A stretch of 64,000 nt of DNA from the NCBI GenBank assembly GCA_947561395.2, contig OX387185.1:41798602-41862601 (forward strand), in the 5' to 3' direction. Made by a program: the position numbers and the translations under genes. Shown here piece after piece: positions 22,561 to 32,796 of the stretch. The DNA is from Buxus sempervirens. Lineage: Eukaryota > Streptophyta > Magnoliopsida > Buxales > Buxaceae. The notes below the pieces were generated by a model. That model worked only from the letters and a program-made list of their open reading frames with translations, did not search any database and was not told the DNA's origin. Within the stretch, counting starts at the first letter, position 1. Each line of letters begins with the position of its first letter.

Positions 22561-23692
22561 ACTGGTTTTACTCTTTGATTTGATTGGTTTGGTTTAAATT
22601 GTGAGTCGTCTAATTGGACGTTGTTCTTAGTGTGGATCCACAGTGAGTCTAATTTGTGTGTTAGTGTTGGCTTGTTAACGTTAATTTCCTTCTCCATTCA
22701 GCTTTCCACTGTGGGGTATCAGTGAGGCCCTCTTGGGGCATAGAGGTGCTGCGGCAACCACCCACCGTGGGGCATCGGTGGGACATTCTTCTGATTCATA
22801 TGGTTTAGTCCGGCAGTGGATGGGGCCTTCCACCTAGCCTTGATTATTACCTCGGTTGTCACTTGCCAGCCCATACGTGGGTGCTCTGCTTGCTGAGATG
22901 CCCTAGCTAGGCTTCTCTCTGTAAGTCGTGTAGGTGGCAAATGGACAGTGGACATTAACCTAATTTACAGACACGCTAACCAAGAGTCCTAACAAGACAT
23001 GTTTACAGTATTTGATCGTATTTGTTGATTTGATTTCCCTAGTTACTTGATTGAGATATTTGAATTGGAATTTCTTTTATATCCAATTGAACTGTTTTGG
23101 TTTACATTTGGTACTATATATTTGTGAATATCATCATGATGTTATAAAACTGCATAAATTGTTTCTATGCATGCATGTTTGCTGCTTACTGGGACTTTAT
23201 GTCTCACGCGTGTTTTGTTTTACCGGATTTGTTTTCAGATCCGCTTGGTGAGCCGCGTACCGGGGTAGTCATTGAGGGTGAGCTTTAGTTCAGGCCAGAG
23301 GATTACTACCACCCATAGTAGGGTTCTTTTTATCTTAATGTATTTTGTCTTGGGGATTGTATATGGGATGTAAATATTATTTTTGGACTTATACTCTTGG
23401 GAGATATCTTTTGTACATGTTTGTATATTTTGGGGAGATCATTGTGAATGGTTAGTTGCCTTAGTTGTATTTTGTTCACATGTATATCATGTTTTAGAGA
23501 TTATAGTACAGATGATCTTTTGATTATATGGAAATTTTTATTCCATACTTCTTTAGTCATGCACTCTGATGATTACTTTGTAATTGCCCAGGATTGATTG
23601 TGTTAATCAGGTTCTATTGAGCCCATAAGTAGCTCTCGGGGACGGGTTGGTGCCGTGATAGGGCAGATCCGGATCTGGGGCACTACATAATG

Positions 23693-26051
23693 AGCCTAGG
23701 GAAATTGAGAACAATTTTATTGATTATTTGGTGGGGTGTTTATGGTTGATAACAAAGATTGTGATTTCTCTATTCTGAACCACGTTAGCCCTATCATTAG
23801 TGAGACTGAGAACCAACTACTTACTAGGGAGGTTTTTGAAGAGGAAATATGGGCTACTGTTAAAGGCATGGGGCCATTAAAGAGTCCTAGCCCTGATGGG
23901 TTCTAGGCGATTTTTTATCAGACTTATTGGGAAACCATTAAGGAGGATGTCTGTAATTTTGATAAGGATTTTTTTCGGAATGGCAAGCTTGAAAATAGAG
24001 TTAACCATACTTATGTAGTGCTAATTCCGAAAACTAAAAATCCTAGGAAGCTTCATGAGTTTAGACCCATAAGCCTATGTAATTTCTGCTACAAAATCAT
24101 ATCTAGGCTGATTGTCAATAGAATGAGACCTTTGCTCCCCAAGATTATTTCCCCTTACCAGAGTGCATTTGTGCCCGGCCGTATGATACATGAGAACATT
24201 CTAGCGGCTTACGAAATTTTTCACACCATCAAGAATAAAAAGAAGTCCAATTAGGGGATGTTTGCTATAAATTTAGACCTTGCCAAAGCATATGATAGAT
24301 TGGATTGGAATTTTATCAAAAGAACTATGCATGCTTATGGTTTCTGTCAAAGTTTTGTTGATTTAATCATTTCTTGTATTAGCACTATCACTTATAGTAT
24401 CATGATTAACAGCAAGCCTTGTGGCATGATCTACCCTTCTAGAGTAATCAGACAGGGAGACCCTTTGTCTCCCTACATTTTCATTCTGACCCAACATGTG
24501 CTTTCTACCACCTTGATGAAAGCTGAAAATGATAATATCATCCATGGCATTAAGGCAAACAGAATTGTTGATCCCATAAGTCACCTTCTTTATGCTGATG
24601 ATCTGTTGATTTTTGGTAGGGCAAATGAGATAAACTCTAGAAACTTTATGGCTGTTATTAATCTTTTTTGTGAGAATGCAGATCATAAGATCAATCATGA
24701 TAAATCAGAGTTATTTCTCAACCCTAACATGAAAGGAAAAGCAAAAGGCAACATGGTGAGGAGTTTCGGCATCAAGGTAACAAAGAACCCAGGTAAATAT
24801 TTAGGGATCCCCACCTTTGTTAATGGTCCTAAAATAAAAAAATTTTCAAAATGTTTTGGATAGGATCAACTAAAGATTAGTTTGATGGAGAACCAAACTT
24901 CTGACCCAGGCTGGGAGGGCTACCCTTATAAATGCTACCCTGTTGAGTACCTCCCAGTACTACATGGGGTGCTTGAAAATGCCTGCTGCCATAACTAATC
25001 ATATTGACAAAGAAGCCCGAACTTTTTTTTGGCACAAACACAATAAAGAAAGAACTCCCCACACCTTATGTTGGGAAAAAATTTGTATGCCTAAAAGATG
25101 TGGTCTAAATATTATGGATAGCAGAAAATTCAATCTTGCAATGTTCTCAAAGTTGCTTGGGCTTTGATGAGTAATGACAAGAAACGTTGGTTCAATCTGT
25201 TTAAAGCAAAGTAGTTCTCAAAAAGTGATTTTCTGCAAGCCTCTCCAAAGACAAGTTCATCGTGGCTTTGGAAGCAAATTTGTAAAGCCAGAGAGATAAT
25301 CAATCAAGGGAAGGGTTGGATCATTGCTAATGGGGAGTCCATAAAAATCAGTGATACGGGCTGGTTTCATCATCTGAAAAGAGAGCAAATTGAGAATGAT
25401 TTTGTTCAAGGGGATCACAAGGTTTCTGAACTGATTGACCAACATGCCAGAGTTTGGAACCATCCAAGGTTAAGGGAAATATGGTCGGATCAAATTGTGG
25501 ACAAGATAAAAACAATCCCTATAAACAAGACATCTAATAGGGATAAGTTAGTGTGGTCAGGAACATCAAATGGGAAGATCACAGTTGCCTTAGCCTATAA
25601 AATGTTATCTCAAGGGGTATACAATCAAAATGAAGCAAGTAAGTGGTTGAAGATATGGCATATTACTTATCCACAAAAGATTAGACTTTTCCTTTGGAAA
25701 ATCATTCAATAAGGTATATCCACAAATGAACTTCTATAGAGCAGATTGGGAGTACCTTTGGAAAACTGTGTGTTATGTTACAAAGAACAAGAATCAACCA
25801 CACACCTTTTCCTTAAATGTGACTTCATGAAGATGATGTGGTTTTGATGTATGAGAGGTCTTTTGCGAGAGGCAGATCAGAACATGAAATGTAAAGAATG
25901 GATGTTCAACAATATCATGAAGATGGATGCAGACAAAAACTCTCCATCGAAGCACCTTCTAGCAGCTTGGGCTAATATGTGCTGGGTGGTCTGGATAACA
26001 AGAAACAAGGTAATCTTTGAAAATGTAAAGCCATCAATCCCCTTATGCAGG
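23693..26051 (+). pseudogene. LINE ORF2: reverse transcriptase and zf-RVT region, broken
   Basis: The LINE resumes after LTR3. Readable blocks: LIPKTKNPRKLHEFRPISLC and YQSAFVPGRMIHENILAAYE (24018-24251), an in-frame TAG at 24252-24254, then MFAINLDLAKAYDRLDW, IRQGDPLSPYIF and HLLYADDLLIFGRAN (24258-24863) with the catalytic YADD at 24591-24602. Frameshifts follow; later blocks include YYMGCLKMPAAITNHIDKEA (24943-25167), LVWSGTSNGKITVALAYKML and QKIRLFLWKIIQ (25497-25709), and a zf-RVT-like CVLCYKEQESTTHLFLKC (about 25768-25822). It is clearly non-functional. Confidence 0.9.
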
Positions 26052-26948
26052 TGTAGGAAGAGAAAATTTTGAGATGCCACGTGGCAAAATCTCACAAAAG
26101 TATGGACCCCACTTAGTGATAAAATTATATAATCTCTAAAATAGCTAATAAATTGCTTGTGGGGCCCCTTTGAAGGATTATTATATTGATAACTCTAAAA
26201 AATGAATTATCTTTAAATGTGGATAATTATTCAAAAAATAGAGAATTATCTACAACTTGTGATAACTCTCTCAAGAGTTTTAAATCTAGAGAGCTCTATC
26301 CTCCTAACATCTATAAATAGGGTGATTCTCTCCTCATTCAAAACACCTGAAGTCTACAGAAGAAAAGAAGCAAATTTCTGCTACTCTGAAGACTGAAGCC
26401 CTGAAGAACTAAAGCTCTGCTACTCTGAAGACTGAAACCCTGAAGAACTAAAGCTCTGCTGTTCTAAAGACCTAAAGAGTTGAATTGCTGCTGTTCTGGA
26501 GATCCAACAATCCTTGAAGAATTGAAGACTTGAAGACTAAAAAATTGCATTCAAGATATGAAGATTCAAACATCCAGTCTCTGACACGCTCTACAGCCCA
26601 GAGATCTACATCAAATACCAAAGTTTTCCAAGATCTTCAACAAGCACAAAAGCCGAAGATCAAGCCGAAGACTTTTCCCCAAATCCAGCACAGATCTACA
26701 CATGGAATCCACCAGATCTACCACTTTATCTGCTTTTCGTGAAGTTTGGAAAGCCGAAAACCGATTTGGGATCAAGCTATTTTAGCCCTCAAATCGAAGA
26801 TTTGTGAAGAAAAGAATCAAAGGAATCACAGAGATCTGTACCCTACATTATTTTTAATAAAAATACAAATTTATTTGTATTGGCACATCTGATCCGTTTG
26901 ATTTCAAACGCAAAATTTGTGTATACAGCAGGTCTGTTTTTCTATGTT
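26052..26948 (+). mobile_element. LTR4: 0.9-kb solo-LTR-like insertion
   Basis: GCAGG at 26047-26051 and 26949-26953 flanks it. Removing the insert rejoins the LINE reading MQ|EDSRNLYQAKLL. It starts TGTAGGAAGAG but ends ATGTT rather than CA, so the boundary or class is uncertain. It has a + strand TATA box TATAAATA at 26312-26319 and, near 26378-26470, two to three copies of a ~46-bp unit (CTCTGAAGACTGAAGCCCTG, then AAGAACTAAAGCTCTGCT). There is no coding potential. Confidence 0.7.
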
Positions 26949-26953
26949 GCAGG

Positions 26954-27592
26954 AAGATTCTCGCAATTTGTACCAGGCCAAGTTACTAACAAACATTAAA
27001 AAGAAATAAGAAGCCTTCTGCAGATGGCAAAGACCAAGAAACCAATGGATAAATATTAACGTCAATGGTGCAGCAAAGGGATTTCCAGGAAGAGCGGCGT
27101 ATGGAGTGGTAGCTAGAAACGATGAGGGTAGAATTCTGGGTGCTGCTGCAAAATACATTGGCATTTCAAATGCTCTGACTGCAGAGGCACACGAGCTTGT
27201 AGAAGGATTGAGACTTGCTGCTTTCCTAAACTGCAGCAAGGTGATTCTGGAAGGAGATAATATGCTAATTATGGACTGCTTGAGAAAGAAGACCTCCCCT
27301 CCATGGAAGATTGAAGGTTTGATCATGGAAGCCATCTCTTTATGCTCTTCCTTATACGCTGTTTTGTTTGAACATGTATTCAGGGAAAGAAACATGCTAG
27401 CTGATGCGATTGCCAACTTTGCCATTTCACATTTCTCCTGTTTCTGGGTTGAAAAGCTACCAGAATGTATTAACCGTGTTTATTTGGATGACTTTTTGGG
27501 TAGGACTTTTGCTAGAGCAGTCTCCTTTGTAGATCCGAACTGATTATTATATAAAGGTTGTTATCTTATTATCAAAAAAAAAAAAAAAAAAA
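26954..27592 (+). pseudogene. LINE ORF2: RNase H end and poly-A tail
   Basis: After LTR4 the LINE reads EDSRNLYQAKLLTNIKKK, a TAA, then the RVT_3-type RNase H: INVNGAAKGFPGRAAYGVV, GISNALTAEAHELVEGLRLA, KVILEGDNMLIMDCL, VFRERNMLADAIANFAI, ending at 27543. The Asp/Glu positions (the N in INVNGA replaces the usual catalytic D) suggest decay. A poly-A run at about 27575-27592 marks the 3' end of the element. Confidence 0.85.
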
Positions 27593-29160
27593 TTGGGCTG
27601 GGTTGGGTTGGACTCACTTAAAATAAAGTAAACTAAACTTAGCCTGGGTTCAGGATCTTTTATGAGAATTTCTTTTTGAAGTCTCACATGTATAAAAATA
27701 GAAAATAATACATGGTGATTTTCAAAGTTAGCTCTAAGGAAACTTTAGTAATATGGTAATGATTTGTTTAATTTACCAAAAAAAAAAAAGGAAGGAATTT
27801 TTTAAATATTTCTTTTAAAATGCAGTTCCATAATGTTGGGTAGCTCTATAATGAATAGGAATGGCAATGGGATCCTAATCTGCCCCTAATGGTTAGGGTT
27901 TGGTAACGGGTTAGGGTTTGATCCAACCCAACCCTAACCTCCCCAAACCCAACTTTAACACATTAAAATACGTATCTTCACATATATCCTCTAGAAAAAT
28001 ATATATTTTATAATAATTAATTTACATTTTTATTTAAAAACATTCATACTTTAAGTTGACCCGTTACCAACATAATAGGGTTGGGAGTGGGTTTGGTATG
28101 GGCTAAACCCTCATCAGGGCAGCTTAGGATTTGTCAAACGAGCCTAAACCCGGCCAGTTTCCATCGCTACTTCTGAAAAATGTGGAGCATCCACTGCATG
28201 GCACAGTGAAAGCCACACAAAATGCCACGGACCATTTCATTTCTTGTGAAAAGTCTTTCCCAAGGCACAAAGTGTCAAACAACACAAACCACGAACACAA
28301 GAATACATCTAGCCATTGAAAGCGAAGGACCACAAGAGTTCCAGCTACCCCAATTGAAGAGGAAAGGCCATGTTAACCTCAGCCTCTTGTGAGCTAAATC
28401 TCATCTCATGGCATCTCTACACCCACACAAGCCCTTCCTTTATTTAAGTTGACTTATTTATGTTCTCTCCTCCGCGGTTTGAAGGAGAGAAGCCATAAGA
28501 GATGAGCCGCACACCTAAACCGAAAAAGTAGTGAAAACAACTTTTGGGATTTGTGTGGTATCCTATAACACTCCTACCAACTTGTGTTTGTAGGGCAAAT
28601 GTGAAATGTTGTCCCTACCAACTTGTGTGTGGGTATAAAGCAATTTGATTTCATCCACATTTCTGTAAACCCACACACACACACACATATTTTTATAACA
28701 TTTCAAAATTAGGTTTTTAATGACAGTTTTATAACTAAGGAGTTCCTATGAATCCAATAAACAACTCTCATTTTTAGAGCATAATGCAAATAAAATTAAA
28801 TTGATGTGCAGATATATTAATAGAGCTAGTGAGAGTTTGCATAGCTTAATAGTATTATACTTGAATGCATCTTTACCTACTGGGATTGAAGTTGAAGTTA
28901 ATGGACTCAAAATGGCAAAGCCTTAGATGAAATCATTGTATATCTTGAATTGATGCATTCTGAAGAACAATATGGATCAATCAATCCATATCAATTGACA
29001 TTATGAATTGGTTAATCCATATTACTATCATGCAATATTTCAAACCATGATCAACATTTTCACATTTTCCCGCATCCTATATTGAACTACAACAATATTA
29101 TTTGGAAATCCATCCATTACGGAACGTCAACTGCGTTGTTCTGCTGCATTGGCTTCTATT
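27593..29160. other. Repeat-rich spacer, no gene
   Basis: About 27856-28170 looks like an old hAT relative (starts TAGGAATGGCAATGGG, has GGTTAGGGTTTGG, ends near GGCCAGTTTCCATCGCTA), without a clear target duplication. A CA run lies at 28671-28686. The rest is AT-rich with no recognised product. Confidence 0.45.
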
Positions 29161-29290
29161 GTTAGGTGAGATGCTATCATGTGAAGCATCTGACGGTTAG
29201 TAGTTTGTCAAGTGGGCCCCACAAGAGAAATTTACAACAAGGAAAAATATCAACCGTCTAATGCTCCGCATGATAACATCTCACTCTAAC
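29161..29290. mobile_element. Small palindromic MITE, copy A
   Basis: The left arm GTTAGGTGAGATGCTATCAT... is inverted at the right as ...ATGATAACATCTCACTCTAAC, about 38 bp per arm, with GGGCCCCAC and TTTACAACAA in the loop. The same arm/loop design occurs at 54490-54626 and 56220-56372. Confidence 0.7.
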
Positions 29291-29291
29291 A

Positions 29292-29674
29292 TAGGGATGG
29301 CAATGGGGTGGGGGTACCCGTTTAACCTGCCCGCACCCACCTCTAATGGTTAGGATTTGGAATCCCTAAAATTGGGTTAGGGGTTAGTTCAGGTTTTGCC
29401 CAACCCGCCTGAACCCGACTTCTATATATTAAAATATTATTTTAAATATTATATCATACATATTATATATAAAAAATACATGTTATTTTAGTAAATATAT
29501 TATTAATGTATATATTTTAGATTTAAAAAGCATTTTTTTTATTTGATACACCAATTGAGGCAAACCCGCCTGCGTTGCTACCAATCCGATAAGGGCAAGG
29601 TCCGGTTTGATATTGGCTAAACTCCTATAGAGGCGGGTTCACATTCACTAAAACCCGCCCCGTTGTCATCCCTA
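29292..29674. mobile_element. hAT-type MITE, 383 bp
   Basis: Ends TAGGGATGGCAATGGGG and CCCCGTTGTCATCCCTA are inverted. The flanking 8-mers CTCTAACA (29284-29291) and CCCCAACA (29675-29682) match at 6 of 8. The interior is AT-rich with GCGGGTT / AACCCGCC subterminal motifs. It inserted at the right edge of the palindromic MITE. Confidence 0.7.
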
Positions 29675-29915
29675 CCCCAACAACAAAAAACCAAAGTCAT
29701 TCCATTCCACTAATTCTTAATTGAAAAAAAATTTTAAGGAGAGAGAGAGAGAGGAGTATCAATTTAAATACACCATCACATTACCTTAAACTCCCATAAA
29801 GTATCTAGAATATACCAATTACGACCCAGACACGAAGCCACTGAAACGTATATCTGAATCCAAACGCTCCCCGCCATCTTAAGAAATTTTGACCACATTC
29901 CCCTCTTCAAGAACC

Positions 29916-29923
29916 TATATAAA
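29916..29923 (+). promoter_or_regulatory. TATA box of the GGP gene
   Basis: TATATAAA, about 460 bp upstream of the GGP start codon. It is followed by a CT/GA-rich leader including (GA)n at about 29985-30010. This placing makes a leader of over 400 nt, as expected for GGP transcripts with an upstream ORF. Confidence 0.6.
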
Positions 29924-30037
29924 GCCTTTCGTCTCCCCTTCAACAACCAGAAACAGTAACGTTCTTTCAGAGTCAGAGAAGGAGAAGAGAGAGAGAGAGA
30001 GAGGAGAGAGAAACAGCGGAATCAGAGTTAGGTCATC

Positions 30038-30289
30038 ACGGCTACTTTTGGAGCCGCCGGGTGGAAACTCCACCAGCAACAAGACAGCATCCCGTCACAG
30101 GTGGAGACTCTTCAGAAGAAGGCGCCTCGTCGTCTGGTCGAGAAGAAGACCTCTTCCCCTCACGGAGGCAGGGGCGCCCTCCCGTCTGAAGGCGGCAGTC
30201 CTTCCGACCTCCTCTTCCTCGCCGGAGGTGGTCTTTACGTTCGCCCTTCAACTCGTTGGGTTCCTTTGTTCGCTTCTATCTCCGGCTAA
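30038..30289 (+). promoter_or_regulatory. Candidate non-AUG (ACG) upstream ORF in the GGP leader
   Basis: There is no ATG in this frame. The frame is closed upstream by TAG at 30029-30031, and the only ACG upstream of the body is at 30038, giving 83 codons to TAA at 30287-30289, 94 nt before the GGP ATG. The C-terminal half reads LLFLAGGGLYVRPSTRWVPL then FASISG. GGP mRNAs are known to carry a conserved upstream ORF with an ACG start that lowers translation when ascorbate is high. Published ones are about 60-65 codons, so the exact start here is uncertain (a GTG at 30101 would give 62). Confidence 0.7.
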
Positions 30290-30383
30290 CAAGGGAAGCC
30301 AGAAAACCTAGTTTTCTCCTTTCGTTTCTTTTGAATTCTATTTAATCTCTTTCGATATCGAATCCATTTCCGGAAGAAGCAAG

Positions 30384-32796
30384 ATGTTGACTATCAAAAG
30401 GGTTCCCACCGTGCTGTCCAATTATCAGGAGGATGCCTCTGAAGCCGCCGGTTGTGGCCGGAATTGTCTCGGGAAATGTTGCTTGCCCAGTAAGGATTTT
30501 TCACTTCTTGTTCTTGTTCTTGTCCTTATTTTTATCTGGGGTTGGATCGTTTTTTTTTTTCTTTTTCTCGTTACAATATTATTAATTGAGTGGTTTCTTT
30601 TTCTTTTCAGAATCAAAGCTTCCTCTCTATGCTTTTGGGAAAGAGGGTGGTGTTGATTCCGGTAAAGGGGTTACAGTAGATGCATCTGAGGTGGATCTCC
30701 GGGTATCCTTTCTCAACGATTTGTTGCTTGGACAGTGGGAGGATCGTATGCGTCGTGGGCTCTTCCGCTACGATGTGACGACCTGCGAAACTAAGGTTAT
30801 CCCTGGAGAGTACGGTTTCGTTGCGCAGCTGAACGAAGGTCGTCATTTGAAGAAGCGCCCGACCGACTTTCGGGTTGACAGGGTGTTGCAGCCGTTTGAT
30901 GAAAACAAGTTCAATTTCACGAAGGTTGGCCAGGAAGAGGTGCTGTTCAGATTCGAACAAAGCGAGGATGACAAGCCGCATTATTTCCCCAGTCGACCTG
31001 TGATTGCTGATTCGAAATCTCCAAATGTTGTTGCAATTAATGTAAGCCCATTCAATCCCTTTCTACCTTTATTTTCTTTTATCTTATAGTTTCTTATTGG
31101 TTATCTGTGATTTTATTTCAATAACATTAGGTTTCTGGGTATTGATTAATGGTGTCTGCTTTTTTATGGATTGAATTGATTATCAGGTGAGTCCAATTGA
31201 ATATGGGCATGTGCTTCTGATACCCCGGGTTCTCAATTGTTTGCCCCAAAGGATTGATCCCGAGAGCTTCTTGCTTGCTCTTCATATGGCTTCAGAAGCA
31301 GCAGACCCCTTCTTTAGGTTGGGTTACAACAGTTTGGGTGCCTTTGCCACAATCAATCATCTCCATTTCCAGGTAATTTACTTGTAATTTCTTTTCTGTA
31401 GATGCATATGGCCTTTTGAAATTGTTTTTGAGGTGTTTCTTTGAGATTAGTTTAATACGATTTCATTTTACATGCAACAGGCATATTACTTAGCTGTTCC
31501 ATTTCCCGTTGAGAAAGCTCCTACTCGAAGGATAAAATTGGTGAAGGAAATTCACAAAAGTGGTGTCGTAGTCTCCCAACTGTTAAACTATCCTGTGAGG
31601 GGTCTTGTTTTTGAGGGTGGAAATACATTGCGGGACCTGTCTGATGTTGTTGCTAATTCTTGCATTTGCCTCCAAGCTAACAACATCCCCTTCAATGTCC
31701 TCATCTCTGCTTGCGGGAAACGAATCTTCCTGTTACCTCAGGTAATTTTTCTAAAAGAAAAAGGAAAACAAAACAAAAAACTTTTCATTGGTTTGTATTG
31801 TGATTGTTACTCATAATACTTTTGCTCTGTAACTGCTGTACTTGGGCTACCATTATTATTGAGTTTAGCTAGTTGTAACTATTTGGTGGGCATGGTGGGA
31901 ACTGGGAACTAATATTAATGAAATGTTAATAGCATTTTATAACAAATATGTTTACTTGTTAACCAATGTTTAACTATTTAACAAGTAATTGAAGCTAAGA
32001 GTACACAAACAACACATGCAGATGTATGTAGATTTTTCTATGATGTAGATTCTTCTATTAACTTGTCAGACTTGGTTCTTGACTTAAATCTACATAATGA
32101 CTAGTATTTTGGAGAATATCAAGTGGTGAAATTTAAATCGAAATAACATAATTGTAAATACTATTTTGCTATATCCATGTCCTGTCAACTTGTAGTTTGG
32201 GGTTTGAGATGTGCCCATGCCTGCCTCTTATACCAGTTGGCTGGTGATGCTGACTGTCCATCTGAAGCAGATGGCAGTCACAAGAGCAAGAGAAGCTAAC
32301 ATATCATCCAAACTGACAAAATGCTTCTCACATAATCCTAACTGACAAGATTTTTTGGTCTACTACCACCACTCTTATCACATGAGTGACTTTTAACATA
32401 TTCCATATATTGCATAATTTGCTGTATAAGGCTTAACTCATAAGCTGATTGTTACAGTGTTATGCTGAGAAACAAGCTCTCGGAGAAGTAAGTCAAGAGC
32501 TCTTGGAGACCCAAGTGAATCCTGCTGTGTGGGAAATCAGTGGGCACATGGTCTTGAAGAGAAGGAAAGATTATGATAATGCATCAGAGGACTATGCATG
32601 GAGGCTCCTTGCAGAGGTCTCTCTTTCAGAGGAAAGGTTCCAGGAGGTGAAGGGCTACATCTTGGAAGCTGTGGGGTTGCAAGAATGCATGGAAGAAGAG
32701 AATAACTTAAATGCCGAAGAAGAAGAATCTTTGTTTGGTCCTCCAGGACCACCAGCTACTCCGCATTTTCCTCGAGACTGTTTGGTTCTTCAGTGA
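30384..32796 (+). CDS. GGP: GDP-L-galactose phosphorylase (ascorbate synthesis), complete
   Basis: Exons are 30384-30489, 30611-31041, 31187-31372, 31481-31741 and 32458-32796; all introns are GT-AG, phases agree, 440 residues (Arabidopsis VTC2 442). The enzyme converts GDP-L-galactose and phosphate to L-galactose-1-phosphate and GDP, the committed, rate-setting step of the plant ascorbate pathway. Visible markers are MLTIKRVPTVLSNYQEDASE, GCGRNCLGKCCLP, GLFRYDVTTCETKVIPGEYG, VSPIEYGHVLLIPRVLNC, the HIT-type catalytic HLHFQ (His237-Leu-His239-Phe-Gln241, ending exactly at the exon 3/4 border), CYAEKQALGEVS, NPAVWEISGHMVLKRR and the family terminus CLVLQ. A long leader with a non-AUG ORF suggests ascorbate feedback on translation. 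No defect is seen. Confidence 0.97.

Larger units (their letters stand above)
19051..23687 (+). mobile_element. LTR3: 4.6-kb solo LTR, Ty3/gypsy-like
   Basis: It starts TGTAAAACCCCGACCCGG and ends GGATCTGGGGCACTACA. The target duplication TAATG lies at 19046-19050 and 23688-23692. The ends resemble those of chromovirus LTRs (inferred). No gag-pol is present, so it reads as a solo LTR, unusually long. Layout: an L1-like 3' tail (about 19205-19345, ends in poly-A), a GGTACC-rich minisatellite (19370-21010), word-like CG-rich blocks (21639-21866), a 39-bp tandem repeat (22405-22560), and a conserved 3' part (about 23230-23687). Confidence 0.85.
9532..27592 (+). mobile_element. L1-type LINE, degenerate, split by nested insertions
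   Basis: The order along + is that of one element: 5' leader (from about 9540), ORF1 with a DUF4283-like domain (9834-10515), ORF1 tail (17541-17803), ORF2 endonuclease (17904-19050), reverse transcriptase (23693 onward, YADD at 24591-24602), zf-RVT-like region (about 25500-25850), RNase H (27049-27543) and poly-A (about 27575-27592). Three insertions with 5-bp target duplications interrupt it: LTR1 (10733-17411), LTR3 (19051-23687) and LTR4 (26052-26948). Removing them and one duplication copy each leaves about 5.8 kb, a normal plant L1 length, and restores continuity at each junction. Stops and frameshifts show it is dead. The 5' end is approximate. Confidence 0.85.

Noticed and set aside
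29889-30311. 140-codon ORF upstream of GGP as a protein gene
   Set aside because: It lies in the GGP leader in a different frame from the conserved-type upstream ORF, and its Arg/Ser composition reflects CT/GA-rich DNA.
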